Assembly (NCBI GenBank): GCA_002946415.1
Contig: NJPS01000062.1
Span: 620,001-684,000, forward strand
DNA length: 64,000 nt
Direction of reading: 5' to 3'
Origin: Rutstroemia sp. NJR-2017a BVV2
Taxonomy: Eukaryota; Ascomycota; Leotiomycetes; Helotiales; Rutstroemiaceae
Shown piece after piece: positions 28,466 to 40,130 of the stretch. Both the position numbers and the translations under genes were made by a program. Within the stretch, counting starts at the first letter, position 1, and every line of letters starts with the position of its first letter. The notes under the pieces were generated by a model. That model saw nothing but the letters and a program-made list of their open reading frames with translations, did not search any database and was not told the DNA's origin.

Positions 28466-29735
28466 GAAGATATTGATTAATTGATTTATTATTTTAACAA
28501 CCTTTTTGAATCTAAGACTATAGTAGATCAATTAATAACTAAAAGTTATTAGTAGCTAAATATATTTTTAAACTAAATAATATCAAGAGATAATAAGAAA
28601 CTAATTTTAGTAAATGAAAATAACTAAAATAATAAAAATATCAATTTGATAAAAATGAAAATAAAATTATTCTAATTTAGATATCCAATCTAATTCTCAA
28701 CTAGTTCTCGAACTAGATAATATTTTCGAATACAAATTTTTATCTTACTTAAATAAACAATACTAATTTCGATTCCGGAGATAGTATTAAAAAGAAATAG
28801 AAATAATAAATAATTTATAGTTAATTTATCTTTTAGTTTGCTCCGAATTAGACTAAAATAGGAATAATTTAAAAATAAATATTTAGAAATCTCTTTTGCT
28901 TTATAAATATATTTATTAGTACTAGTATATCTTAATAAATATAAATATAATTTTAAATAACTATATTTAATTTTCAACTAGAAGAAGATATTAGTAATAG
29001 CTTTTTTAATTGAATTTAGAATTTGAATATAATTTCGAGAAATAGATTTAAATTTTTTTAAATAACTAGTTAAGTTAAACAAACTAGTTTCTAATATAGT
29101 TTCCAAAGTTTTTAAAAAAGATTCTAATTACTTTTGATTTTTAATTTACTTAATTTAAGTTCTTAAGTAGTTGAGATTAGTTATTTAAGTTACTAAATCT
29201 ATTTTAATTCTCGATTTAATTAATAGATCTACTTTTTCATTACTTAGTATTTCAAAATAATCTAGAACTTAAGCTAATTTGATTTTAGTTCTTTTTCTAA
29301 TTATTTCTCGGCTAATTTCGTATATTAATATTATTTGATTTTACTTTGGTTTATTACTAAATAATTTTAACTTTTATAAAACAATTTAATTATCTAAGAA
29401 AATAATAAATTCTTAATCTTTTTGAACTATTTTGTTTACTAACTTAATTTCTTTAATTATTCTAACTAGTTCGTTATTATAAACTAGCTAACTAGTTCTA
29501 ATATTCTAGTTAGATTTCTAGATTAGTTCTTGATTCGAATTAAAAAAAACTAAACTAATTCCAATCTCTTTTTGATCTATTAGTTCTAATCTATTAATAT
29601 AAACTAAATATTGATTCGGAGTTAGCAAAATAACCGAGTTTTTATAATTTTCAGTTTTTAGCTTTTTAGATAGTTTATTAATTTCAACTAAATAAGGAAT
29701 AGTAACTTAAGATAGAAATCTGAAAAAAACTTAGA
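28466..29735 (-). mobile_element. LINE-B, 5'-truncated copy
   Basis: Contains the 3' tip (tattgattaattgattt tail near 28,470), the 3' UTR, the C-terminal zinc-binding segment (28,690-28,977) and RNase H up to about 29,640. Homology to the 21,355-27,175 copy stops at about 29,735, just upstream of RNase H. RIP is much heavier than in the longer minus copy. It is a typical truncated LINE insertion in the same orientation. Confidence 0.8.
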
Positions 29736-30056
29736 AATATAATTTAGTTTCTAGATATATAGAATTTTAAAGATCGATAATAAAAGAAATTATAGTTAGT
29801 TTATAATATTTATATTGAGAAGATTATATATAAATTTGATTAAATTAATAAATAACTAGTTTTAATATTATTTCTAATTATTAAATTCAGAAAGAATATC
29901 GAAATAATTTATTTATTTAAAATCAAGAAATTTCAGAAAAAAGTTGGTTCAATTCTATATATAATAATTATCTTATAAATAGATATAGTATTTATAATAT
30001 TATAGTTTAGTTACTATTTAATTAATTCAAACTAAGTTTATATTAAGATTATTAAT
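29736..30056. other. Unassigned AT-rich DNA between two LINE insertions
   Basis: Probably Copia interior, because it runs directly into the target duplication of the next LINE-A insertion, which joins to Copia RNase H on the other side. No motif seen. Confidence 0.4.
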
Positions 30057-30069
30057 TATTATATCTATT

Positions 30070-32796
30070 GATTGATAATTAATTATTTCTTATACTAATT
30101 AAGCTAAAACTATATAGTACTCCTTTTATCAAAGTATAGGAAACTAGAATCTAGAGAAAAACCTATTATCTATAACTCACTTTTATCTTTTGGTTACCTC
30201 GCTACCTACTAATACTTACCGATTCCTAAGAGACTAATCGTATAAGAGAGAATTGGTAATCTGGAACTGGTATAGTTGTCTGGACTGGATTATCCACTTA
30301 CTAGCTACTATAGCTTCTTCCAGTATATCCAGAAGTTATACAAAGGTTGGTCCTTGGCCTAGTTCCACCTACCTATTTACTTCCCTAAAGCAATATAGTA
30401 GTATATATCGTAGGATTTCCTAAAACTAGTTATACCTATATAAGCCTATCTTATACAAAGAGACTTTAGTCTTATATAGGAAGTATATAAGTTCTATTTA
30501 TCTAGACTATATTTGAATAAATACTAAGCTCTCTGCTTTCTGTAATCTGGAATATAGCTATAAGATCTTCTTCTCTGGAGGCTACTTGATTTGATCCTAT
30601 ATTATATAAAGGGATATTTGCTATCTCGTTTTCTATATCCTCTACAATTTTGTTTTGTTCGATATCTAATCTCCACTAAGTTGCTAGTACTATATCTTTG
30701 TTTATTCTTTTCTAATCTCCTTACTAATCTTATACTAGTTATATTTTTGTATTTTGATCTTGAGCTTTTGTACGATAACTTAGTATATATCTTGGATTTA
30801 TTGATAAACTGGGGATCCCTAGAATCGCTTCTGGAATATTACTACTTTACTATCCAAATATAAATCTAGTAATAGGATATATATCTCTGTTTCCAGTATT
30901 GCGATCGATATAGTATAGTATACTTCTGCAACTATATAAAGGTACTTGTTTTGGATAAGCTGTAATTTGGCTATAACTCCCTTAACCCTAACAACCACTA
31001 GGGAATACTATAATGATATACTATATACTAACTATAGCTAGACTATTGAAAAGTAAATCAACTATGATTATATAAATGTAATACCTTATATAGATACAGA
31101 TATCCTATTCAGGGCTCCTACTTAAGTAATCCCTTTCTAGATTATCTTTCTTATATATACTGTTCAGCAGAGCTTAGTATCCAGCTATACCTCTAGTACC
31201 CGAACCTCTACTATTAGCCGTTTCTCAATATCTCCAAAGTAAACATTAGCTTCCAAGTTGAACTTCGTACAACTATATATTAGATAGATCAACTTGTACT
31301 TGGTTAGTACGAACTTCATATTATACCGAGCTGCCTAGTAGAGATATTATATATATACTTCTTCTAGGGTTCTATAGTTGGTTTCAATAGATATACTATA
31401 TATAAGTATATTGATATCATTTGCAAACCCAATTGTAGATATTCTGTCTTTCGGGTAATTATAGATCTCTAGTAGCTTGGAAGTATACAAGATGAATAAT
31501 ATTAGAGATAGAATCGATCTTTGAAGTACTCTATACTAAATTCCAAAAGAGTCTGATTCCCGGCTTTATACTACTAAGGTAGTTGTATAATCTATTAGAA
31601 AGGCTTTTACCTATCTGATTAGCTAGCCTAGTATTCTCTTTTTACAGAGAATATCGAGTAGCTATATAAAGTATACTATATCGAATACTCCAGAGAGATC
31701 AAGAAACAGTATCGTAGCAATATATTTTGGGAATTTCTATATAGTTTGTACTTGCTTAGTTAATAGCTCCAGAGCTGTTTCCATTAAGTACTTCGTACAA
31801 GCCCCTATCTATATATCCAGGATAAGATAGTATTGCTTAACCGCTTCCTAGATCCGTTTCGCTATAACTGCTTTAATTAGTTTCCCAATAGTATTTAGCA
31901 AAGCGATTAGGTACTATATTCCTAGTTCCTCATACAATTCTTTGCCTGGTTTCCGAATCACTATCGTACAGATATATTTGAACTATATAGGGTAATAACC
32001 TAAGTTCCAGTATACTATTGCCAGGGCTACAACCGCTTCAACTAGTAGTCTTCCTATAGCTTTGAGGAAGTTATTAGAGATCGAGTTACTTCCTAGTACT
32101 TTATTGGCCTTCCTTATACAAAACAGTACCTATATCTCGTCCAGGGTCACACTCTGTTCTAGTAGCAGTACATCTTAGTATATAGTATCTACAAATATCA
32201 TATCGTGAATATCTATAAGATCTACTATAACCAGTAAGTAGAAGTATATACGAAGAATATTTACCTTATCTAGTACTATAGTTGCAAGTACAGTTGCTAA
32301 CCTGAGATCTAGTATAATTGAGAGCACTATTGGGCTGTTATTTGTACAATCCTACTTGGCTAGCTTCCAGATACCTTCTCCTTAAGTAGCTTCGTGAATC
32401 GCTTCACAGAAGTATTTTCTCTTTGCCTAGTAGATCGTACAGCACTTCCTAGCTCTCGCTTCAGTATATACTTACTAGTTATACCTCCGGCATACATTTC
32501 TCTCGTCCTATAATAGCTATTTGATATCTTCGTTCCACCACAGTTATCTGTATAAAGACAGCTTGCTCCAAAGGACTATATTATTAACCAGGTTCTGTAT
32601 AAATCTGACAATATACTGTATATACAAGTCGATATCCTGACTGGTTAGTATACTAAAAGGGGGAAGAAGATATACTATTCCAGTTTAGACTCCGTTTATA
32701 TCCATCTGCTTCCAAACTCTCCGTAGTTGAAACAGGAGTCGTACAGAGTCCAGTAGCAGTGCTGTAGTGATAGGGTAATGGTTGGAGCCAAAGTCG
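30070..32796 (-). mobile_element. LINE-A, 5'-truncated copy with 13-bp target duplication
   Basis: Flanked by a direct 13-bp repeat at 30,057-30,069 and 32,797-32,809, which is diagnostic of target-primed LINE insertion. On the minus strand it starts in the endonuclease end (FGSNHYPITTA, near 32,790). The reverse transcriptase follows: IALLNTIGKLIKAVIAKRI (near 31,890), FLDLSGVFD (near 31,700) and FANDINIL in place of FADD (near 31,410). A C-terminal region runs to about 30,100. No RNase H was recognised. RIP is light to moderate, with TAG stops at Gln/Trp codons. The 90-codon plus-strand open stretch at 30,591-30,863 is antisense and not a gene. Confidence 0.88.
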
Positions 32797-32809
32797 TATT
32801 ATATCTATT

Positions 32810-33365
32810 ATTTATAAGGAATATAGTTTTTAGTAATCAAATATAATATAAATTATATAACTTAATTCTTAGTTATATTAGATATATTATTTATAGATAA
32901 TCAAATAACTAGATAATTATCTTAAGAATATATTATAAATTTATTTAGCGAATTAATCTTATAAAAAACTATTTAGTAAAATATTATTATTATATCTATA
33001 ACCGAAATAGAATTACTTAATATAGAATATATTATTAAAAAGATTATAATAATAATAAAATTATTTAAGAAGATTAATTTATAAATTAAGAATTTTATTA
33101 TAATCTATTATAATAATATATAAATAATCTAATTAGTTATAGAGATAAATAAACAAATTTTAATAAAACTTTAATATATTAATATCTAGAATATATAATT
33201 AAGATAGAAATATAAAAAGAAAAGTTTTGATATTATTTATTTCTTTATTAATAATATATTAGTAAATAGATTAATAAAGAACTTTATTAAATAAAATTTC
33301 GAATATTTTAAAATATTATTTAATCTATAAGATATCTAGAATAAGATCGAAGAAGTTAAATAATC
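32810..33365 (+). mobile_element. Copia RNase H domain remnant
   Basis: The C-terminal end of the Copia polyprotein. The motif TEAELLSIEHTIKETI is readable from about 32,999, followed by LQYINIQN and, near 33,290, RLIKNFIKQ. It belongs to the 18,162-36,157 element and shows that the material between 21,355 and 32,809 consists of later insertions plus Copia interior. Confidence 0.78.
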
Positions 33366-35840
33366 TATTTATTACCAAGATATAAAGATAATAGAGAATA
33401 TCTATAATATTTTATTAAATTATATATTAGAGTATTAATTTCAACTATTTAAAACAAAACTAGTTACTAACTAAATAAAAAAATTCACAAAATAATTAAT
33501 ATCTATAAATAAATAAAATAAGTTTATCTATTATTTTTGATAATATCTTTTAAAGATAAATAATTATTATATAACTTCTTTTCTAATTCTCGATATTTAT
33601 TTTATTAACTTTATATTTCTCTATCTTAGTATTTTCAATAATATTACTTTTATTATTATAAAAATACTTTATTATCAAATAGAAAATAATATAATAATAT
33701 TTCTTAATTTAATTAATAAATTAGTTAATCTAATAAATTATAAATATAAATTAATCTTATCTTCTTATTTTTATCTAATTAATAGATTAAGTATCTATAA
33801 GTAATTTTTTGAAATACTAGATATAAAGATTTATAAATATAAATCTTATATTAGAAATAATAATAATTTCGAATCTTAGTTATATTAGTATTATAAAATT
33901 CTTATTTAAAGTAAAATTTATTTATAGTAGATTAGATATAATATTAATAAAGATATTTAAATTTATTATTCTTGATATAAATAAATAAACAAGATAAATA
34001 ATAAAATTGTTTTTTAATATAAATAATAATTATAATTTAGAATAACTAATAAATAGAAAGAATTTCAGAATATAAAGAAAATTTAAAATAGATAATAAGA
34101 AGATAATAATAAAAAGTAAATAGTAATAACTTATTATTAGATTTAGAATTTATATTATCTTTATCAATATATTTATTAAAATTTATTACCGAAGTTTGAT
34201 TATCTCTAAATTCGGAAATAAGATTATTTTCTATAATAGATATAAATCTATTTTCTATAATAGATATAGAACTATTTTTAATAGATTATTTATTATTTAT
34301 AATTTTATCAATAGATTATATAATAATATAACTAATATAACTAAAACTGATTTATCTCTTTTAAAGATTAATAAATTTAGAATTTTTATTTTAAAGAAAT
34401 ATTTTTGTCGGAATATCGATACTTCGGCTAGATAATAACTATACAAGCTATTATATCTCAGATATAGAATATACCTTATCAAGATAACTATATATATTTT
34501 AGATCACTATATATCTACTTATATATCTATATATACCAAAGCTAAAGTACTAGAGAGTATTAAAAGAAGTTTTGGAGTATATTTATTATATACTATAAAT
34601 AAGCTATTATATAGCTAGTTAGTTATAGAGAGAATAAGACGATTTTATCTATTGATATAAGCTAGCTATTATATACTTAGCCTAGTATCCCGAATAAATA
34701 TCGATACAAGTTTATATAACCTTGTTGGATCTTTCCCCTTTTGAGTATATTACTTTTATTAGAAGGTCTAACCAATAATTTTATTCTCTCAATCCTAAGA
34801 AATATCAATATCTAAAAACTTATCTATTTTATTTTCAATAAGAAAATTATTTTATATAAAGATATTATCTATAAATAATATCTTATAGTTATTTTACCAA
34901 AGTAAAAAAATTAATATATAAAGATAAAGATAAGAAAAGTGAAAATATAAAAATAATTCAGAAAATTTATTTACTAAATAATTATTAAAATATATCTTTT
35001 CTACTTTACTTTCAAAATTATAAAAAGAATTAATAACTACTTTATTTTCAGAATCGATTATAATTATTTTAGAATTATCTTTTAAATAATTAATAATTAA
35101 TTAATCTCTAAATTATTAAATTAAATCTATATAAATAATTAGGAAAATTTATTTCTAGAAAACTATTAGCAAAAGATAAAGAATTATTATTTTTATTATA
35201 AATAAGATATTTCAATTATTGATATTAAAAATATCTATTTTGTTATTTTCGTTACTAATAATAATATTTTATTAGATTATATATAAATATAATTGAAATA
35301 AAGTATTGATTATAAAAAAAGATAATAACTAGAAATAGAATATAATAATAATAATAATAGAAAATAATATATAAAAGAAAAGAAAGAATTTAGAAAAAGA
35401 AAAAAAAAAAAAGATATTTAAACTTATTAAATATAGAACTAATAAATATATTATTATTCAAAAATTATAATAAATAATAACTATAATAGATATAATATTA
35501 GTAATTATTATTATAACTATAATCCGATTAATAAATATTTACCTAAAAGATCTACTAAAAACAAATCAAATATTTATTATTAAAACTATTTACTTTTTAT
35601 ATAATATAATAAATACTTTTAAATAAAGATAATTAAAAATTAAAATCTTTATTTCTATAATATATTTATTATTAGATCAAGATAGTAATAATATATATAG
35701 TAATATATATTTCTATATATAAAGCAAATAATTAAATATCAATATATAAAGTTAGATCTAATATATTATAACTAAATACTAATCAGATATATTATATAAT
35801 CTATAAAGTAAAATATATTGAATATTTAATCTAGAGAATA
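33366..35840. other. Unassigned RIP-degraded block before the Copia 3' LTR
   Basis: Copia pol ends at about 33,360, so only a short stretch should separate it from the 3' LTR. The extra 2.4 kb is therefore probably another inserted element. A few less mutated patches exist (34,390-34,780, including tgttggatctttcccc near 34,724, reminiscent of an LTR edge) and a 17-base A-run near 35,402. Short open stretches at 34,196-34,435 and 34,297-34,482 overlap on opposite strands and look accidental. No domain was identified. Confidence 0.45.
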
Positions 35841-36157
35841 TATTATAGAAATAGATAATAAAGTTGATAAAACTAGATATAAATAGATCAGATTAACTAA
35901 TCGAGCTAACTAATAATTTAATTTGAATAATTATATTTTCCAAATTATAGAAGTTATAAGTTATAATTTAGAAATATTAATTTGATAGATTATTCCAAAA
36001 TAAATTTTTTTTTTCTTCTTTAAATTCAAAAAGTATAATAATTATTAATCAAATATAAATATTTGCGAAAAGATTATTAAATAAAAATCAATTAATTAAT
36101 TCTATTATCTTAATTTCTCTTTCTATAATTTAATTATAAAGTATTTATAATATAATA
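35841..36157 (+). repeat. 3' LTR of the Copia element
   Basis: Second copy of the 18,162-18,479 repeat, more strongly changed by C-to-T and G-to-A transitions. It is followed by the ataac target duplication and then directly by the LINE-A reverse transcriptase. Confidence 0.85.
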
Positions 36158-38115
36158 ATAACTTTCTCAAAATTATAGAAAAATTATTAACTAAAATAAT
36201 TATAATTCTAATAATAATATATTAAAATCTAAATTATTATTTTATATAATTCAAATATATTTATATAATAGTAATTCGGAAATTAAATAAAGAGTTATAT
36301 AAAAAACTAAAAATATAATATCTAATTATTTTACTAAATATTATTAAGAAACTAATTAAAATAGTTATAATAAAATAGATCTAGAAAATAATTAAATAAT
36401 ATTATTTTATTCTAGATATATAAATAAAGGTTTATATAAAGTATTTAATAAAAATAATTTTGAAATTATTAACTAAATAAATATAAACTATATAGAAATC
36501 TTCAAAATATATTATTTAATTGTTTTCTAGATCTATTTCATTATAACTATTTTAATTAGTTTCTTAATAATATTTAGTAAAATAATTAGATATTATATTT
36601 TTAATTTTTTATATAATTACTTTAATAATATAAAATCGAAAGTTAGATTTTTTTTAGAATTTAATATAAAATACTTTAAAAATTATTTTTATTTCTAATA
36701 TTATTTATTTTGTATATTTCCAAGTTATTAAAGATTTATAATTATTTGAAGAATAAGATATTTATAATTAGATTTATAAATAATACTAATATATTTATAT
36801 ATAGTATATTTACTAAAACCAATTATAGAATTTTAGAAGAAATATATATATAATATTTTTATTAGATAGTTTGATATAATATAAAGTTTATATTAACTAA
36901 ATATAAACTAATTTATTTAATATATAATTATATAAAATTCAACTTAGAAATTAATATTTACTTTGAAGATATTAAGAAATAACTAATAATAGAAATTTAG
37001 ATATTAAAAATATAATTAAATACTAAATTCTATTAAATAATATATATAAGAAAGATAATTTAGAAAAGAATTATTTAAGTAGAAACTTTAAATAAAATAT
37101 TTATATCTATATAAGATATTATATTTATATAATTATAATTGATTTATTTTTTAGTAATCTAGTTATAATTAGTATATAATATATTATTATAATATTCTCT
37201 AATAGTTATTAGAATTAAAAAAGTTATAACTAAATTATAGTTTATTTAAAATAAATATCTTTATATAATTATAAAAGTATATTATATTATACTAATTAGA
37301 ATACTAGAAATAAAGATATATATCTTATTATTAGATTTATATTTAAATAATAAAATAATAATATTTTAGAAATAATTCTAAAGATCTCTAATTTATTGAT
37401 AAATCCAAAATATATATTAAATTATTATATAAAAACTTAAAATCAAAATATAAAAATATAACTAATATAAAATTAATAGAGAAATTAGAAAAGAATAAAT
37501 AAAGATATAATATTAACAATTTAATAGAAACTAGATATCGAATAAAATAAAATTATAAAGAATATAGAAAATAAAATAATAAATATCTCTTTATATAATA
37601 TAAAATCAAATTAAACAATTTCTAGAAAAAAAGATTTTATAATTATATTCCAGATTATAAAAAATAAAGAACTTAATATTTATTTAAATATAATTTAAAT
37701 AAATAGAATTTATATATTTTCTATATAAAATTAAAGTTTCTTTATATAAAATAGATTTATATAAATATAACTAATTTTAAGAAACTTTATAATATATATT
37801 ATTATACTATTTTAGAAAGATAAATAGATAAATAAAATTAGATTAAAAACCAATCTTTATATAACTTCTAAATATATTAGAAAAAGCTATAATAATTAGT
37901 AAATAAATAATCTAATTTAGATAATTATATTAATTCTAGATTGCTAATTCTCTTTTATATAATTAGTTTTTTAAAAATCGGTAAATATTAATAGATAATA
38001 AAATAACTAAAAGATAAAAATAAATTATAAATAATAGATTTTTCTCTAAATTCTAGTTTCTTATATTTTAATAAAAGAAATATTATATAATTTTAGTTTA
38101 ATTAATATAAGAAAT
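36158..38115 (+). mobile_element. LINE-A part 3: reverse transcriptase to 3' end
   Basis: Resumes LINE-A directly after the Copia 3' LTR with FLKIIEKLL, then RKLNKELYKKL and the early RT block. At 36,508-36,618 an inverted copy of the preceding RT segment replaces the FLDLSGVFD region. The reading then continues with NRKLDFF and FINNTNIFIYS (the FADD box, near 36,785) and follows the minus-strand LINE-A to the 3' end near 38,115. Together with parts 1 and 2 it gives a single LINE-A of about 4.7 kb. Confidence 0.82.
36296..36618. repeat. Inverted repeat inside LINE-A reverse transcriptase
   Basis: The arm at 36,296-36,403 is nearly the reverse complement of the arm at 36,508-36,618, with a spacer of about 105 bp. 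The mismatches are C/T or G/A. The second arm sits where the minus-strand LINE-A has the FLDLSGVFD coding segment. Confidence 0.8.
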
Positions 38116-38675
38116 AATTAATTAACTTATTATAATTTTAGATTCAAAAAAATTATTAAAATAGTTTAGAAAAAAACTATTTAAATAAAAATTTTAAATA
38201 AAATATTTATATTTATATAAGATATATTTTTATATAATTATAATTAATATATTAATAAAAATATAAAAAGAAAATTTAAAAATCTAAATATTAATTATTT
38301 ATATAAGAAAAATAATGAAAAATATTATTTCTATTTTAAAGAATCTTAATATAAAAAAAAAAAAAATAAAAAAAGATTGATAATAATTAATTTATTTTTA
38401 ACTAGAATTTTATATTTAGATTTTAGTAATATTATTATTATATTATAATATTTTTATAATTCTTTATTAATAAATTCTAATATATATAATATATTATTAT
38501 AATATTTTTTAATAATTATTAGAATTAAAGAAATTATAATTAAATTATAATTTATTCAAAATAAATATCTTTATATAATTGCAAGAATATATTATATTAT
38601 ATTAATTATATTATTAGAAATAAATATTTATATTTTATTATTAGATTTATATTATAATAATAAAATTATTATAAT

Positions 38676-39174
38676 CGAATATAAAATTAATATTTTTATT
38701 ACTAAATTAAATTAATAGATTTAATTATATTAGATTATATAAATTTTTAATTCATTATATTATTTTTTTATTTTATAAAAACTATAAAGTTTTTTAAATT
38801 AAATTATATTTATTATAAATTAGAAAAAATATTTTCTATATTTTATTATTTAATAGAAAATAATATATAATCGGAATTTAATATTTATTCTATTTTTATT
38901 TTAATTAATAAATTTATAATATATAATATAATATATATAACTAATTATAAACTTTATCTAAATCAATTAGATTTATATTTTTAATAAATTCTCAAAATAT
39001 AAAAAGTTTTATTAATTTATAATATTAAATATATATAAATCTCTAATAATTTTATTTAATATAATAAAATATAAAATCGATATTTTTATTATTAAATTAT
39101 ATATTCAAAAAATATTAAATTAAATTAATAAATTTAATTATATCGAATTATATAAATCTTTGATTTGTTATAAT
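38676..39174. mobile_element. Possible short LTR-like non-autonomous element
   Basis: About 75 bp at 38,686-38,755 recur in direct orientation at about 39,075-39,172, the second copy carrying a 25-bp insertion. The pair encloses about 320 bp of AT-rich DNA with no coding potential. The unit interrupts LINE-A, whose sequence continues on both sides, and attataat occurs at both edges. This resembles a TRIM-type miniature LTR element, but the sequence is so AT-rich that chance similarity is hard to exclude. Confidence 0.4.
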
Positions 39175-39330
39175 TATAATATTTCAAAAATTATTTTAAA
39201 GATTTTTAATATATTAGTAAATTAAAAATATATATTAAATTATTATATAGAAATTTAATAATAAGATATAAAAATATAATTAATATAAAATTAAAAATAA
39301 AACTAAAAAAGAATAAATAATAATATAATA

Positions 39331-39410
39331 TTAATAATTTAATAAAAACCAAATATTAAATAAAATAAAATTAATAATTTAATAAAAATCAAATATTAAA
39401 TAAAATAAAA
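39331..39410. repeat. Tandem duplication, 2 x 40 bp
   Basis: The 40-bp unit beginning ttaataatttaataaaaa is present twice in direct succession, with one C/T difference. It lies in LINE-A 3' sequence where the other copies have a single unit. Confidence 0.85.
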
Positions 39411-40130
39411 TTATAAAAAATATAAAAAATAATATATAATATATTTCTATATTCAATATAAAATTAAATTAAATAATTTTTAAAGAAAAAGATTTTATAA
39501 TTATATTTCAAATTATAGAAAATTAAAAATTTAATATTTATTCAAATATAATTTATATATTTTTATATATAACTAAAGTTTCTTTATATAAAATAAATTT
39601 ATATAAATATAATTAATTTTAGAAAACTTTATAATATATATTATTATATTATTCTAAAGAAATAAATAAATAGATAAAATTAAATTAAGAATTAATTTTT
39701 ATATAATTTCTAAATATATTAGAAATAGTTATAATAATTAATAAATAAATAATCTAATTTAAATAATTATATAATATTTCTTTTATCAATATATAAATTA
39801 ATTAAAAAATAAAAATAAATTATAAATAATAATTTTTTCTTTAGATTTTAATTTTTTATATTTTGATAAAAGAAATATTATATAATTTTAATTTAATTAG
39901 TATAAGAAATAGTTAATTAAATAATCAAAATTATATAATTATATTTATAATATTTTAATATATTATTTAATAAGAAATTATATATTTAAATTTCTTTATT
40001 AAATTAAAATTTTATTAAAAAAATTTATTTAACTAATTTGAAAAATAGTTTTAAAATAAATATTTAATTATTAAATTCAAATATATTAATAAATATAACT
40101 AATTAGATATCTTTTTGTATATATAGAGCT

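Larger units (their letters stand above)
18162..36157 (+). mobile_element. Copia-type LTR retrotransposon, broken by nested insertions
   Basis: The outer borders are two LTRs (318 and 317 bp) flanked by the 5-bp duplication ataac (18,157-18,161 and 36,158-36,162). The interior begins with a gag/zinc-knuckle remnant (about 19,620-19,680, Y..Y....S....Y where Cys/His would be). A protease-like and gag-pre-integrase region and an integrase-like part follow to 21,354. The C-terminal RNase H resumes after the nested insertions at about 32,990-33,360, showing TEAELLSIEHTIKET and RLIKNFIK. That block is diagnostic of Ty1/Copia. Reverse transcriptase is not recognisable. Without its passengers the element would be roughly 6-8 kb. 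It inserted into LINE-A. Confidence 0.82.
38160..39925 (+). mobile_element. LINE-A 3' fragment, interrupted by a short element
   Basis: Positions 38,160-38,675 and 39,175-39,925 are collinear with the C-terminal and 3' parts of LINE-A (compare 37,030-37,380 and 37,380-38,110). Between them lies a 0.5 kb insertion. Positions 38,116-38,159 resemble the LINE-B 3' tip. RIP is very heavy. A 40-bp tandem duplication lies at 39,331-39,410. Confidence 0.7.

Noticed and set aside
1..40130. Mitochondrial DNA or NUMT because of extreme AT content
   Set aside because: No mitochondrial genes are readable, and retrotransposon domains with RIP-type transitions explain the composition.
1..40130. Centromere or telomere
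   Set aside because: Nested RIPped elements are compatible with a centromere, but they also occur in ordinary AT blocks; no telomere repeat is present and nothing in the sequence decides.
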